Of a stretch of DNA of 64,000 bases, positions 42,828 through 51,579 are shown in pieces. The DNA comes from Bosea sp. (in: a-proteobacteria). GTDB taxonomy: Bacteria; Pseudomonadota; Alphaproteobacteria; Rhizobiales; Beijerinckiaceae. Below the pieces are notes generated by a model that made no database searches, was not told the origin of the DNA, and was given only the letters and a program-made list of their open reading frames with translations. Numbering within the stretch: position 1 is the first letter of the stretch; each line of letters begins with the position of its first letter. A program made the translations under genes and the position numbers. The DNA lies in assembly GCF_023953965.1 (NCBI RefSeq), contig NZ_JAMLIX010000002.1, positions 1,281,501 through 1,345,500 on the forward strand. Reading direction: 5' to 3'.

Positions 42828-43712
42828 TCAGCCCATCCGCTCCGAGGCGAAGGAGCCCGGCGAGGCCGGGAACACCACCGTCTTGCCGCCGTTGAGGAGC
42901 ACGCGGCGGTGGATATGGGCATGGATCGCCCGGGCGAGCACCTGGCTTTCGACATCCCGCCCGAGGCTGACATAGTCCTCCGGGCTCTGCGCATGGGTCA
43001 CGCGAACGATGTCCTGCTCGATGATCGGGCCCTCGTCGAGATCGACGGTGACATAGTGGGAGGTCGCCCCGATCAGCTTCACGCCGCGCTCATAGGCCTG
43101 CTTGTAGGGGTTGGCCCCCTTGAAGCTCGGCAGGAAGGAGTGGTGGATGTTGATGATCCGCCCCGACATCCGCCGGCACATCTCGTCGGACAGAACCTGC
43201 ATGTAGCGCGCCAGAACGACGAGTTCCGCGCCGGTCTCGTCGATGATCTCCATCTGCCGCGCTTCCGCGGCGGCCTTGTTCTCGCGGGTGACCCGAATGC
43301 AATGGAACGGGATGTCGTGGTTCACCACGACCTTCTGGTAATCCATGTGATTCGAGATCACCGCGACGATATCGATCGGCAAGGCCCCGATGCGCCACCT
43401 GTACAACAGGTCGTTCAGGCAATGCCCGAAGCGGGAGACCATCAGGACGACCTTCGTCTTCTTAGCCTCGTCACGGAATTCGAAGGTCATGTCGAAGGGC
43501 CGGGCAACGTCGGCGAAGCTTTCGGCGATGACCGGCAACGGCGTCCCCTCCTCGCTGACGAAGCTGATCCGCATGAAGAAGCGGCCGGTGTCGCTGTCGT
43601 CGAACTGCGCGCTGTCGAGGATGTTGCAGCCCATGCGGGCGAGATGGCCCGCGATCGCGGCGACGATGCCCCGCGTCGACGCGCAGGTGACCGTGAGGAC
43701 GTATTTGTTCAT
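42828..43712 (-). CDS. purU: Formyltetrahydrofolate deformylase
   Basis: A 294-residue enzyme releasing formate from 10-formyl-THF. An N-terminal ACT domain (about 5-85; YVLTVTCASTRGIVAAIAGH) is followed by the formyltransferase-fold catalytic domain with INIHHSFLPSFKGANPYKQA, GATSHYVTVDLDEGPIIEQD and the HSF/Asp residues of the active site. The length is typical. Divergence from other genes is short: it lies 52 bp beyond the aminotransferase stop, and both read on the minus strand, so they may be co-transcribed. Confidence 0.95.
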   Translation of the reverse strand: MNKYVLTVTCASTRGIVAAIAGHLARMGCNILDSAQFDDSDTGRFFMRISFVSEEGTPLPVIAESFADVARPFDMTFEFRDEAKKTKVVLMVSRFGHCLNDLLYRWRIGALPIDIVAVISNHMDYQKVVVNHDIPFHCIRVTRENKAAAEARQMEIIDETGAELVVLARYMQVLSDEMCRRMSGRIINIHHSFLPSFKGANPYKQAYERGVKLIGATSHYVTVDLDEGPIIEQDIVRVTHAQSPEDYVSLGRDVESQVLARAIHAHIHRRVLLNGGKTVVFPASPGSFASERMG

Positions 43713-43764
43713 GGGCGATAAGCGATCCGTTTGCGGGTTTTCTCGATACGACGCGCCGCGCCAA

Positions 43765-44991
43765 TCAGGCGCCGGCGCGGTATCGCTCGATCAGCGCCAC
43801 GGTGCGCTCGGCGGCAGCGACGGCGGCCGCATGGTCCTGCGAATAGTTGAAGCGGATGCTCTGGAAACTCCCCGGGCCGAACTCCGTGCCGGGCGTGACG
43901 GTCACGCCCGCCTGCAGCCTGAGCGCCCGGACGAAATCGAGAGCGCCGATCGTGAGCTTCGGAAGCTGCGGGAACAGATAGCTCCCGGCTTCCGGCGTGC
44001 GCACCCTGACGCCGTCGATGCGCCGCAGGATCGCGATGAGGTCGTCACGGATCGCCTGGTGCTTGACGATGCGCTCGGCCATCCAGGCTTCCGGCTCCGC
44101 CAGCCACAGCTTCAGGACGGCCTGGCTGTAGCCGCCGGCGCGCAGCGAGACGATGGCCTGGAGCTTGGCCATGCGCTCGATGATCGCTTCCGAGCCGAAG
44201 GCGACGCCGAGCCTGAAGCCGCTCAGCGATTCCGTCTTCGAGGGGCCCATGATCGTGATCAGGTTCTCGCGCGGCATGGCCGTCGCGCGAAGATGCGTAT
44301 AGGCTTGGCCCTCGTAGAGCAGGCGCGAATAGAGCTGATCGACGATGACGGTCGCGCCATATCTGCCGGCGAGCGTCGCGATGGCGTCGATCTCGGCCGG
44401 AGAATAGATCACGCCGGTCGGGTTGTTGGGATTCGACAGGACCAGAACCTCGGCTCCGTCCTTGAACGCCGCCTCCAGCCGGTCGAGATTCAGGCCGGCG
44501 CGCCCCTGCGTATCGAGATAATCCATCGCGATCGGAACCAGCACGCCGTCGAAGAAGCGCACGAGCTTGCGGTTGGCGAAATAGTCGGGCTCGACGATCG
44601 CGACCTTGGTCCCGCGGGTCACGGTAGCGCCCATCGCCAGGAACAACGCGCCCTGCGTGCCCGGCGTGATGATGAGATCCTCGCCGGAGGTCAGCGCCGC
44701 GCCGGTGAAATCGCCCAGCCGCTGCGCCACCCCGGCCCGGATCGAGGCATCGCCGAGATACTCCGTATAGGCCTGCGAGCCGCCGCGGCGATAGCCTTCG
44801 ACGAAAGTCTCGAGCGCGCCGTCGCTCGGCAGGAACGCATCGACATCGCCATGCGAAAAATCGACGGGGCGGCCGGCAAGCGTCTCACCGATCAGGCCGG
44901 AGCCGGCCGCCGTCCCCGCCTGCCGCACCTCCTGGCCGGGCGCGTTCTCCGTGGCCAGATCGGCGAATTTCTTCTGGATCGGGTTCGTCAT
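43765..44991 (-). CDS. PLP-dependent class I/II aminotransferase
   Basis: A 408-residue fold-type I aminotransferase. It shows LIITPGTQGALFLAMGA, VLVLSNPNNPTGVIYSPAEI, VIVDQLYSRLLYEG and the PLP-lysine region IMGPSKTESLSGFRLGVAFG. Substrate cannot be deduced. The ATG at 44991 is preferred, with GAAGAGG about 11 bases upstream; an upstream TTG would add ten residues. It is probably co-transcribed with purU, a pairing that would suit one-carbon or glycine metabolism, but this is not demonstrated. Confidence 0.88.
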   Translation of the reverse strand: MTNPIQKKFADLATENAPGQEVRQAGTAAGSGLIGETLAGRPVDFSHGDVDAFLPSDGALETFVEGYRRGGSQAYTEYLGDASIRAGVAQRLGDFTGAALTSGEDLIITPGTQGALFLAMGATVTRGTKVAIVEPDYFANRKLVRFFDGVLVPIAMDYLDTQGRAGLNLDRLEAAFKDGAEVLVLSNPNNPTGVIYSPAEIDAIATLAGRYGATVIVDQLYSRLLYEGQAYTHLRATAMPRENLITIMGPSKTESLSGFRLGVAFGSEAIIERMAKLQAIVSLRAGGYSQAVLKLWLAEPEAWMAERIVKHQAIRDDLIAILRRIDGVRVRTPEAGSYLFPQLPKLTIGALDFVRALRLQAGVTVTPGTEFGPGSFQSIRFNYSQDHAAAVAAAERTVALIERYRAGA

Positions 44992-45138
44992 CGAATGCGC
45001 CTCTTCAACGGGGATCTGCAAGCGGGCCGGTCATTGCGACAGGCTGTCGAACGGGGCCGTCCGACAATCGCCATCGCTTGTATCGGTTTGATCCAGGAAA
45101 TCGAGGGGTGCGGAAACATATCGGCTGGCCGTCCCGCG

Positions 45139-45441
45139 TCAGGGCCGCTCCCGGCGGCCTTGCGGGGGAGCGAAGGCGAGCTCTTCCTCGGCGAGCGTCC
45201 CGTCGGCCAGGACGACAGCCTGCCAGCGGCGATTGCCGCAGCGGACGGACAGGCGCCAGCGCCCGGCATCCTCGCCCTCCCCCCGCTCGACCCGGCTCGT
45301 CACCAGGCCGCGGCGCATCAGCGCCTGCAGTTCCTGCTCCGACCAGCCGAAGCGCACGGCAAGCCGCCCGGCATCGAGCACGAAGGAGCCGTCCGCGTCC
45401 CGCACGAACGGCATCTCCGGTCCGGTCCCGATTGCAGCCAT
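45139..45441 (-). CDS. DUF6522-like small protein near the cbb3 operon
   Basis: A 100-residue soluble protein with FVLDAGRLAVRFGWSEQELQ, ALMRRGLVTSRVERGEGEDA and GRWRLSVRCGNRRW, the pattern of proteins annotated as DUF6522 (identified from memory). These often lie beside FNR-regulated respiratory genes; here it is divergent from ccoN. Function is unknown. The initiator is an ATG with a GGAGGAGC ribosome site. Confidence 0.72.
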   Translation of the reverse strand: MAAIGTGPEMPFVRDADGSFVLDAGRLAVRFGWSEQELQALMRRGLVTSRVERGEGEDAGRWRLSVRCGNRRWQAVVLADGTLAEEELAFAPPQGRRERP

Positions 45442-45842
45442 GATGCTCCTCCTTCAGCGGGACTGACGGACGGGCGGCGCGGAACCCGCCAGCCTCCGCG
45501 ACGCCCGAGAGAAGACAAGGCGCAACCTCACATCGATCGCCGCCCTGTCGTCGAAGCCGGTCGCCTGCGTCAGAATGCCATCCACTGTGATCGCAACGTC
45601 ACGCCTTACGCCAGCTTCCAATTATGATAATGAGACCCAGTTCGGGGTGCTGACAACTGAGTCAAGATCAATCGAATACATCGCAAGTCTTGGAAGATGA
45701 TTCGAGACGCTGCGTGGGCGACTGAAGCAATCGCGTGCGGCCCTTGACCTGGATCAAGGCAAGGACCCGCGACGCGGAAGAGAAGTCTCGGGATCGGTGC
45801 CCCGCGGCGTCGATCATGACGAACTCGAGTGGGGGCCACTTC
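45442..45842. other. 401-bp intergenic region between the DUF6522-like gene and ccoN
   Basis: No gene is seen. It carries the FNR/FixK box at 45744-45757 and, further left, an A+T-richer stretch (about 45620-45690, including ATTATGATAATGAG) that probably includes promoter elements for the divergent genes. A partial FNR-like half site (GTCAAGATCAA) lies near 45661. Confidence 0.6.
45744..45757 (+). promoter_or_regulatory. FNR/FixK-type operator upstream of ccoNOQP
   Basis: TTGAC-CTGG-ATCAA, matching the TTGAT-N4-ATCAA consensus of FNR, FixK and related regulators at 9 of 10 positions. It is centred about 92 bp before the ccoN ATG, a normal place for low-oxygen activation of cbb3 oxidase genes. 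Confidence 0.8.
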
Positions 45843-47468
45843 ATGAAGCACGGCACAGGGATCATCCTCACGGTGGCGTTGGCCTTCCTGGCCATGCTCG
45901 GCGCCGCATTGGCGGTCGACGATCTGTTCCGGCAGCATATGACGATCGCCTTCGTCACGCTCCTGGGCTTCGCGATCCTGCTGATGCGGAACGCGGACTT
46001 CCAGCCCGCCGCGCCGGTCGACGAATCGACCTATATGGACGAGCCGATCCGCTACGGCGTGATCGCCACGGTGTTCTGGGGCGTCGTCGGCTTCCTCGTC
46101 GGCGTGTTCATCGCCCTTCAGCTCGCCGTCCCCGACCTCAACGTCGAGCCGTGGCTGAATTTCGGCCGTGTCCGGCCGCTGCATACCTCCGCGGTCATCT
46201 TCGCCTTCGGCGGCAACGCGCTGATCGCCACCTCGTTCTATATCGTGCAGCGCACCTGCCGCGCGCGCCTGTTCGGCGGCGATCTCGTCTGGTTCGTCTT
46301 CTGGGGCTACCAGCTCTTCATCGTCATGGCCGCCACCGGCTACCTGCTCGGCATCACCCAGTCGCGCGAATATGCCGAGCCGGAATGGTATGTCGATCTC
46401 TGGCTGACCATCGTCTGGGTGGCCTATCTCGTCATCTTCATGGGAACCCTGCTGCGCCGGAAGGAGCCGCATATCTATGTGGCGAACTGGTTCTTCATGT
46501 CGTTCATCATCACGATCGCGATGCTGCACGTGATCAACAACATGGCGATCCCGGTCTCGTTCGTCGGCTCGAAGAGCTACTCCGCCTTCGCGGGCGTGCA
46601 GGATGCGGTCACGCAATGGTGGTACGGCCATAACGCGGTGGCCTTCTTCCTGACGGTGCCGTTCCTGGCGATGATGTATTATTTCGTGCCCAAGCAGGTC
46701 GACCGGCCGATCTATTCCTATCGCCTGTCGATCGTGCATTTCTGGTCGATCATCTTCCTTTACATCTGGGCCGGCCCGCATCACCTGCACTACACGGCCG
46801 TTCCCGAATGGGCGCAGACGCTCGGCATGGTGTTCTCGATCATGCTGTGGATGCCGTCCTGGGGCGGCATGATCAACGGCCTGATGACGCTGTCGGGCCG
46901 ATGGGACGCGATCAGGACCGATCCGATCGTGCGCCTGATGGTCGCGGCCATCGCCTTCTACGGCATGGCGACCTTCGAGGGGCCGATGCTGTCGATCCGG
47001 GCCGTCAACGGGCTCTCGCACTACACCGACTGGACCATCGCCCACGTCCATGCCGGCGCGCTCGGCTGGAACGGCATGATCACCTTCGCCGCCGTCTACT
47101 TCCTGGTGCCGAAGCTGTGGGGTCGCGAGCGGCTCTACTCCATCCGCATGGTCAACTGGCATTTCTGGCTGGCGACGCTGGGGATCGTGCTCTACGCCTC
47201 GGCCATGTGGGTGTCGGGCATCATGCAGGGCCTGATGTGGCGCGAATACGACGAGCAGGGCTTCCTGGTCTATTCCTTCGCCGAGACCGTCGCCGCCATG
47301 CATCCCTATTACATCATCCGCGCTTTGGGCGGGGTCTTCTATCTCATCGGCGGCTTCCTCATGGTCTGGAACGTCTATCAGACCATCCGGGGGCGGGTCC
47401 GCGACGAGACGCCGATGGGCACGACCTTGCGGGCCAATGGCGGAATGGCCGTCCAGGCTGCCGAGTGA
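45843..47468 (+). CDS. ccoN: cbb3-type cytochrome c oxidase subunit I
   Basis: A 541-residue, 12-helix membrane subunit that reduces O2 with high affinity and pumps protons. Haem and CuB histidines are visible in RPLHTSAVIF, QWWYGHNAVAFF, IWAGPHHLHYTAVPEW and WTIAHVHAGALGWNG. The ATG at 45843 (MKHGTG) is chosen; an ATG at 45816 is possible but lacks a ribosome site. First gene of ccoNOQP, preceded by an FNR/FixK box. Confidence 0.97.
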   Translation: MKHGTGIILTVALAFLAMLGAALAVDDLFRQHMTIAFVTLLGFAILLMRNADFQPAAPVDESTYMDEPIRYGVIATVFWGVVGFLVGVFIALQLAVPDLNVEPWLNFGRVRPLHTSAVIFAFGGNALIATSFYIVQRTCRARLFGGDLVWFVFWGYQLFIVMAATGYLLGITQSREYAEPEWYVDLWLTIVWVAYLVIFMGTLLRRKEPHIYVANWFFMSFIITIAMLHVINNMAIPVSFVGSKSYSAFAGVQDAVTQWWYGHNAVAFFLTVPFLAMMYYFVPKQVDRPIYSYRLSIVHFWSIIFLYIWAGPHHLHYTAVPEWAQTLGMVFSIMLWMPSWGGMINGLMTLSGRWDAIRTDPIVRLMVAAIAFYGMATFEGPMLSIRAVNGLSHYTDWTIAHVHAGALGWNGMITFAAVYFLVPKLWGRERLYSIRMVNWHFWLATLGIVLYASAMWVSGIMQGLMWREYDEQGFLVYSFAETVAAMHPYYIIRALGGVFYLIGGFLMVWNVYQTIRGRVRDETPMGTTLRANGGMAVQAAE

Positions 47469-47479
47469 AGGTGCGATCC

Positions 47480-48211
47480 ATGTCCATTCTGAAGAACCAC
47501 ACCAAGCTCGAAAAGAACGCCACGCTGCTGCTGATCTACTCGCTGCTCGTGGTGACGGTCGGTGGCCTCGTCGAGATCGCGCCGCTGTTCTACCTGCAGA
47601 ACACGGTCGAGAAGGTCGAGGGCATGCGCCCCTACACCCCGCTCGAGCTCGCCGGGCGCAACATCTACGTCCGCGAGGGCTGCTATGCCTGCCACTCGCA
47701 GATGATCCGGCCGTTCCGCGACGAGGTCGAGCGCTACGGCCATTACAGCCTGGCGGCGGAATCGATGTATGATCGCTCCTTCCAGTGGGGATCGAAGCGC
47801 ACCGGCCCCGATCTCGCCCGCGTCGGCCAGCGCTATTCGAACGAATGGCATGTCCAGCATCTGGTCGAGCCGCGCTCGGTCGTGCCGGAATCGGTGATGC
47901 CGAGCTATGCCTTCCTCAGGGAAAAGCCGCTCGACGTCGCCGGGATCTCGGCTCACCTGACCGCCAACAGCCGCGTCGGCGTGCCCTATTCCGACGAGAT
48001 GATCGCCCATGCCGCCTCCGACATGCGGGCGCAGGCCGATCCGGACGCCGACCATGCCGGGCTGGAATCGCGCTATCCCAAGGTCAAGACCGGCAATTTC
48101 GACGGCAGGAAGCAGGAGCTGACCGAGATGGACGCCATGGTCGCCTATCTCCAGATGCTCGGCACGCTGGTCGATTTCTCGACCTATGACGAAGCCGCTG
48201 GCTACCGCTGA
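47480..48211 (+). CDS. ccoO: cbb3-type cytochrome c oxidase subunit II
   Basis: A 243-residue mono-haem cytochrome c anchored by one N-terminal helix (about 14-37). The haem site is CYACH near residue 68 (YVREGCYACHSQMIRPFRDE), and the axial Met lies in VVPESVMPSYAFL. It passes electrons from CcoP to CcoN. Starts 11 bp after ccoN. Confidence 0.97.
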   Translation: MSILKNHTKLEKNATLLLIYSLLVVTVGGLVEIAPLFYLQNTVEKVEGMRPYTPLELAGRNIYVREGCYACHSQMIRPFRDEVERYGHYSLAAESMYDRSFQWGSKRTGPDLARVGQRYSNEWHVQHLVEPRSVVPESVMPSYAFLREKPLDVAGISAHLTANSRVGVPYSDEMIAHAASDMRAQADPDADHAGLESRYPKVKTGNFDGRKQELTEMDAMVAYLQMLGTLVDFSTYDEAAGYR

Positions 48212-48221
48212 GGAGGGGCCG

Positions 48222-48374
48222 ATGGACGACTACACCGCCATGCGGCATTTCGCCGATAGCTGGGGCCTTCTGGGCATGGCCCTGTTCTTCGTCGGCGCCA
48301 TCGCCTTCGCCTTCCGCCCCGGCAGCCGCGATCTCGCGGACGAGGCCGCCCGCATTCCCCTGCAGGATGACTGA
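48222..48374 (+). CDS. ccoQ: cbb3-type oxidase accessory subunit CcoQ
   Basis: A 50-residue single-helix membrane protein (LLGMALFFVGAIAFAFRPGS) that stabilises the cbb3 complex. The ATG at 48222 follows a GAGGAGG ribosome site. It overlaps the ccoP start by eight bases. Confidence 0.93.
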   Translation: MDDYTAMRHFADSWGLLGMALFFVGAIAFAFRPGSRDLADEAARIPLQDD

Positions 48375-49245
48375 CATGAGCGAAAAGGAAGTCGACGAGA
48401 TCTCCGGCGTCTCCACGACCGGTCACTCCTGGGACGGGATCAAGGAACTCGACAACCCGATGCCACGCTGGTGGCTGATCACCTACTACGTGACCATCGT
48501 CTGGGCGATCGGCTATATGATCGCCTATCCGGCCTGGCCGCTGATCAACACGGCGACGACGGGTCTGCTCGGCTATACGAGCCGCGGCGAGATCCGCAAG
48601 GAGCTGGATGCCGCCAAGGCGGCCAAGGCCGATTATACCGCGGCGGTCTCCGCCAAGTCGATCGACGAGATCATGGCCGACGAAAAGCTGCGCACCTTCG
48701 CCATGATGGCGGGCGCCGCGGCCTTCAAGGTCAACTGCGTCCAGTGCCACGGCTCGGGCGCGCAGGGTTTCCCCGGCTATCCCAATCTCAACGACGACGA
48801 ATGGCTGTGGGGCGGCACCGCCCGCGACATCCAGCAGACCATCGCCCATGGCATCCGCTACGCCGAGGATCCCGATACCAGGGCCTCGGAAATGCCTGCC
48901 TTCGCCGGCATGCTCGAGCCGAAGCAGATCGCGCAGGTCACCTCCTTCGTGCTCTCGCTGTCGGGCAAGGCCGGCACGGCCAAGCCCGAGGACGTCGCCG
49001 CCGGCAAGGAGGTCTTCGCCCAGAACTGCGCCGCATGCCATGCCGATGACGGCAAGGGCAACCACGAGCTCGGCGCGCCGGACCTGACGGACGCGATCTG
49101 GTTCTACGGCTCGTCGCCGGCCGAGATCTCCGCCCAGATCAGGGCGCCGCGGCACGGCGTCATGCCGGCCTGGCAGGCGCGCCTCGGCGATACGCTCGTC
49201 AAGGAGCTGGCGGTTTATGTCCATTCGCTGGGAGGCGGCAAATAG
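48367..49245 (+). CDS. ccoP: cbb3-type cytochrome c oxidase subunit III
   Basis: A 292-residue di-haem cytochrome c. After an N-terminal helix (about 33-55; WWLITYYVTIVWAIGYMIAY) there are haem motifs CVQCH (near 124) and CAACH (near 220), with axial Met in SEMPAFAGML and GVMPAWQARL. It accepts electrons from soluble carriers, possibly including the pseudoazurin encoded at 56.7 kb. Last gene of ccoNOQP; a hairpin follows. Confidence 0.97.
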   Translation: MTDMSEKEVDEISGVSTTGHSWDGIKELDNPMPRWWLITYYVTIVWAIGYMIAYPAWPLINTATTGLLGYTSRGEIRKELDAAKAAKADYTAAVSAKSIDEIMADEKLRTFAMMAGAAAFKVNCVQCHGSGAQGFPGYPNLNDDEWLWGGTARDIQQTIAHGIRYAEDPDTRASEMPAFAGMLEPKQIAQVTSFVLSLSGKAGTAKPEDVAAGKEVFAQNCAACHADDGKGNHELGAPDLTDAIWFYGSSPAEISAQIRAPRHGVMPAWQARLGDTLVKELAVYVHSLGGGK

Positions 49246-49275
49246 AGGGCTGACGCGAAGGATAAAAAGAAGACC

Positions 49276-49301
49276 CCGCGGCCGGGCGATCCCGGCCGCG
49301 G
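49276..49301. terminator. Strong hairpin after ccoP
   Basis: Perfect 11-bp stem CCGCGGCCGGG / CCCGGCCGCGG with a CGAT loop, 31 bp after the ccoP stop. The T-rich flank lies on the minus-strand side (GATAAAAAGAAGAC to its left), so intrinsic termination would be strongest for minus-strand transcripts; for ccoNOQP it may act as an mRNA 3' stabiliser separating it from ccoGHIS. Confidence 0.55.
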
Positions 49302-49528
49302 AAAGACAGACGGCCATTGCAGGGCGCCCCGGGGGGGCGAGCGCGATGCGATCAGGTCGCGCAGGAGTGCATGGAGCCGGCGGCCGGCGCGCCCGAACGG
49401 GTGCGTCCGGCCAGGGCATTTTCGAGCGAAGCGGGCACCGCCTCGCGTGAAGAGAATGCGTTTGACATGAAAGTTGGGGCCTGTCCGCGTCTTGACGAAG
49501 CGCGGGCGTGCTCCAGGAGATGACGGAT

Positions 49529-51088
49529 ATGCTCGAAACGTCGGATGTCGAGACGTTTGATGCAACGGCGGTGAATTCGGCGCAGGTGCGTCAGCCGCTC
49601 TACGCAGCGCGAAAGAAAATCTTCCCGAAGAAGGCCGAGGGCCGGTTCCGGCGCTTCAAGTGGATCGTGATGCTCGTCACGCTCGGCATCTATTACCTGA
49701 CGCCCTGGCTGCGCTGGGACCGTGGCCCGCATGCCCCCGATCAGGCCGTTCTGGTCGATCTCGCCAACCGGCGGTTCTATTTCTTCCCGATCGAGATCTG
49801 GCCGCAGGAGCTCTATTTCGTCGCCGGCCTGCTGATCATGGCGGGGTTCGGGCTGTTCCTGATCACCTCGACGGTCGGCCGCGCCTGGTGCGGCTACACC
49901 TGCCCGCAGACCGTCTGGGTCGATCTCTTCCTGCTGGTCGAGGGCGCCGTCGAGGGCGACCGCAATGCCCGCATGAAGCTCGACGCCGCCCCCTGGTCGG
50001 CGAACAAGCTCGCCAAGCGGGTTTCTAAGCACGCGATCTGGCTCGCCATCGCCATGGCGACGGGCGGCGCCTGGATCTTCTATTTCGCCGATGCGCCGAC
50101 CCTGCTGCGCGATCTGGTGACCGGCCGGGCCGCCCCGGTCGCCTATATGACGATCGCGATCCTGACCGCCACCACCTATATCTTCGGCGGGCTGATGCGC
50201 GAGCAGGTCTGCACCTATATGTGCCCCTGGCCGCGCATCCAGGCGGCGATGCTCGACGAGAACTCGCTCACCGTCACCTACAACGCCTGGCGCGGCGAGC
50301 AGCGCTCGCGCCACGCCAAGAAGGCGGCGGCGGCCGGGCAGGCGGTCGGCGACTGCGTCGATTGCAACGCCTGCGTCGCGGTCTGCCCGATGGGCATCGA
50401 TATCCGCGACGGGCAGCAGCTCGAATGCATCACCTGCGCGCTCTGCATCGACGCCTGCGACAGCGTCATGGACAAGATCGGCAAGGAGCGCGGGCTGATC
50501 GCCTATGCGACGCTCGCGCAATACGAATCCAACATGATGCTGGCGACGGCGAACGGAACCACGGCCATCGACCCGCGCAAGGTGCGCGGACCCGACGGCA
50601 AGCTCTCCGACAAGGTCGCGACCTTCCATCTGAAGAAGCTGCTGCGGCCGCGCACGCTGGTCTATTTCGGGGCCTGGTCGCTGGTGGGGCTCGGCCTGCT
50701 GACCGCGCTCATGATGCGCGACCGGCTCCAGTTGAACGTCCTGGCCGACCGCAATCCGCAATTCGTCGTGCTGGCGGACGGCTCGATCCGCAACGGCTAT
50801 ACGGTCAAGCTGCTCAACATGATCCCGGAGCTGCGCACGCTTTCCGTGTCGATCAAGGGCCTCGAAGGGGCGGAGATGACCGTCGTCGGCATGCCGCAGG
50901 CGGGCGGAACCTCCTTCACCGTCGAGGCGGAGCCCGACCGGCTCAAGACGCTCAGGGTCTATGTGCGCCAGCCGCGTGAGGCTATCACCGGCCCGACGCA
51001 GCATTTCACCTTCGTGGTCGAGGACAGGTCGAGCTTCGAAAGCGACCACTACAACGCGACCTTTGAGGCACCGGAGGCGAGCAAATGA
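49529..51088 (+). CDS. ccoG: cbb3 oxidase assembly ferredoxin-like protein CcoG (FixG)
   Basis: A 519-residue membrane protein with five or so helices and two 4Fe-4S sites, DCVDCNACVAVCPMG (near 275) and CITCALCIDACD (near 300). CcoG reduces Cu(II) for delivery to the CuB site of CcoN. Also visible are WCGYTCPQTVW and CTYMCPWPRIQ. A ribosome site AGGAG lies about 9 bases before the ATG at 49529; an in-frame ATG at 49520 is too close to it, and a GTG at 49508 is another option. Overlaps ccoH by ATGA. Confidence 0.93.
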   Translation: MLETSDVETFDATAVNSAQVRQPLYAARKKIFPKKAEGRFRRFKWIVMLVTLGIYYLTPWLRWDRGPHAPDQAVLVDLANRRFYFFPIEIWPQELYFVAGLLIMAGFGLFLITSTVGRAWCGYTCPQTVWVDLFLLVEGAVEGDRNARMKLDAAPWSANKLAKRVSKHAIWLAIAMATGGAWIFYFADAPTLLRDLVTGRAAPVAYMTIAILTATTYIFGGLMREQVCTYMCPWPRIQAAMLDENSLTVTYNAWRGEQRSRHAKKAAAAGQAVGDCVDCNACVAVCPMGIDIRDGQQLECITCALCIDACDSVMDKIGKERGLIAYATLAQYESNMMLATANGTTAIDPRKVRGPDGKLSDKVATFHLKKLLRPRTLVYFGAWSLVGLGLLTALMMRDRLQLNVLADRNPQFVVLADGSIRNGYTVKLLNMIPELRTLSVSIKGLEGAEMTVVGMPQAGGTSFTVEAEPDRLKTLRVYVRQPREAITGPTQHFTFVVEDRSSFESDHYNATFEAPEASK

Positions 51089-51579
51089 GCGTGGCGCGCG
51101 GAAAACGGGAGCTGACCGGCTGGCATGTGCTGGCGATCATGGTGAGCTTCTTCTCGGTCGTCATCGCCGTGAACCTGACCATGGCCTTCTTCGCCCGGTC
51201 GAGCTGGACCGGGCTGATCGTCGACAATGTCCATGTCGCGGGCCGGGAGTTCAACGCCAAGGCGGCGGAAGGCCGCGCCCAGGCGGCGCTCGGCTGGAAG
51301 CCTGAGCTCGTCATCGCCGATGGCAAGCTCAGCTACCGGCTGGCCGATGCTCAGGGCAAGGCCGTGCCGGCGGCGCAGGCCACGGTGAGCTTCCGGCGGC
51401 CCGCCTATGCCTCCGAGGATCATGAGGTGACGCTGACCCGGCAGCTCGACGGTTCGCTGGCCGCGCCCGTCGAGCTGCGCGACGGCCTCTGGATCGTCGA
51501 GATCCGGACCGAGGCCGGGCTCGAGCGTCCCTATCGCGATGTCCGGCGACTGCAGCTGCGCGGCGGGGCGGTCCAATGA
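51085..51579 (+). CDS. ccoH: cbb3 oxidase assembly protein CcoH (FixH)
   Basis: A 164-residue membrane-anchored FixH protein: N-terminal helix (HVLAIMVSFFSVVIAVNLTM) followed by the conserved VDNVHVAGREFNAKAAEGRA and a beta-rich periplasmic domain (SYRLADAQGKAVPAAQATVS). It joins the cbb3 assembly complex with CcoS and CcoG. It overlaps both neighbours by four bases. Confidence 0.94.
   Translation: MSVARGKRELTGWHVLAIMVSFFSVVIAVNLTMAFFARSSWTGLIVDNVHVAGREFNAKAAEGRAQAALGWKPELVIADGKLSYRLADAQGKAVPAAQATVSFRRPAYASEDHEVTLTRQLDGSLAAPVELRDGLWIVEIRTEAGLERPYRDVRRLQLRGGAVQ

Noticed and set aside
49446..49500. A possible FNR box before ccoG (TTGACATGAAAGTT)
   Set aside because: Only the left half site fits; the right half does not resemble ATCAA.
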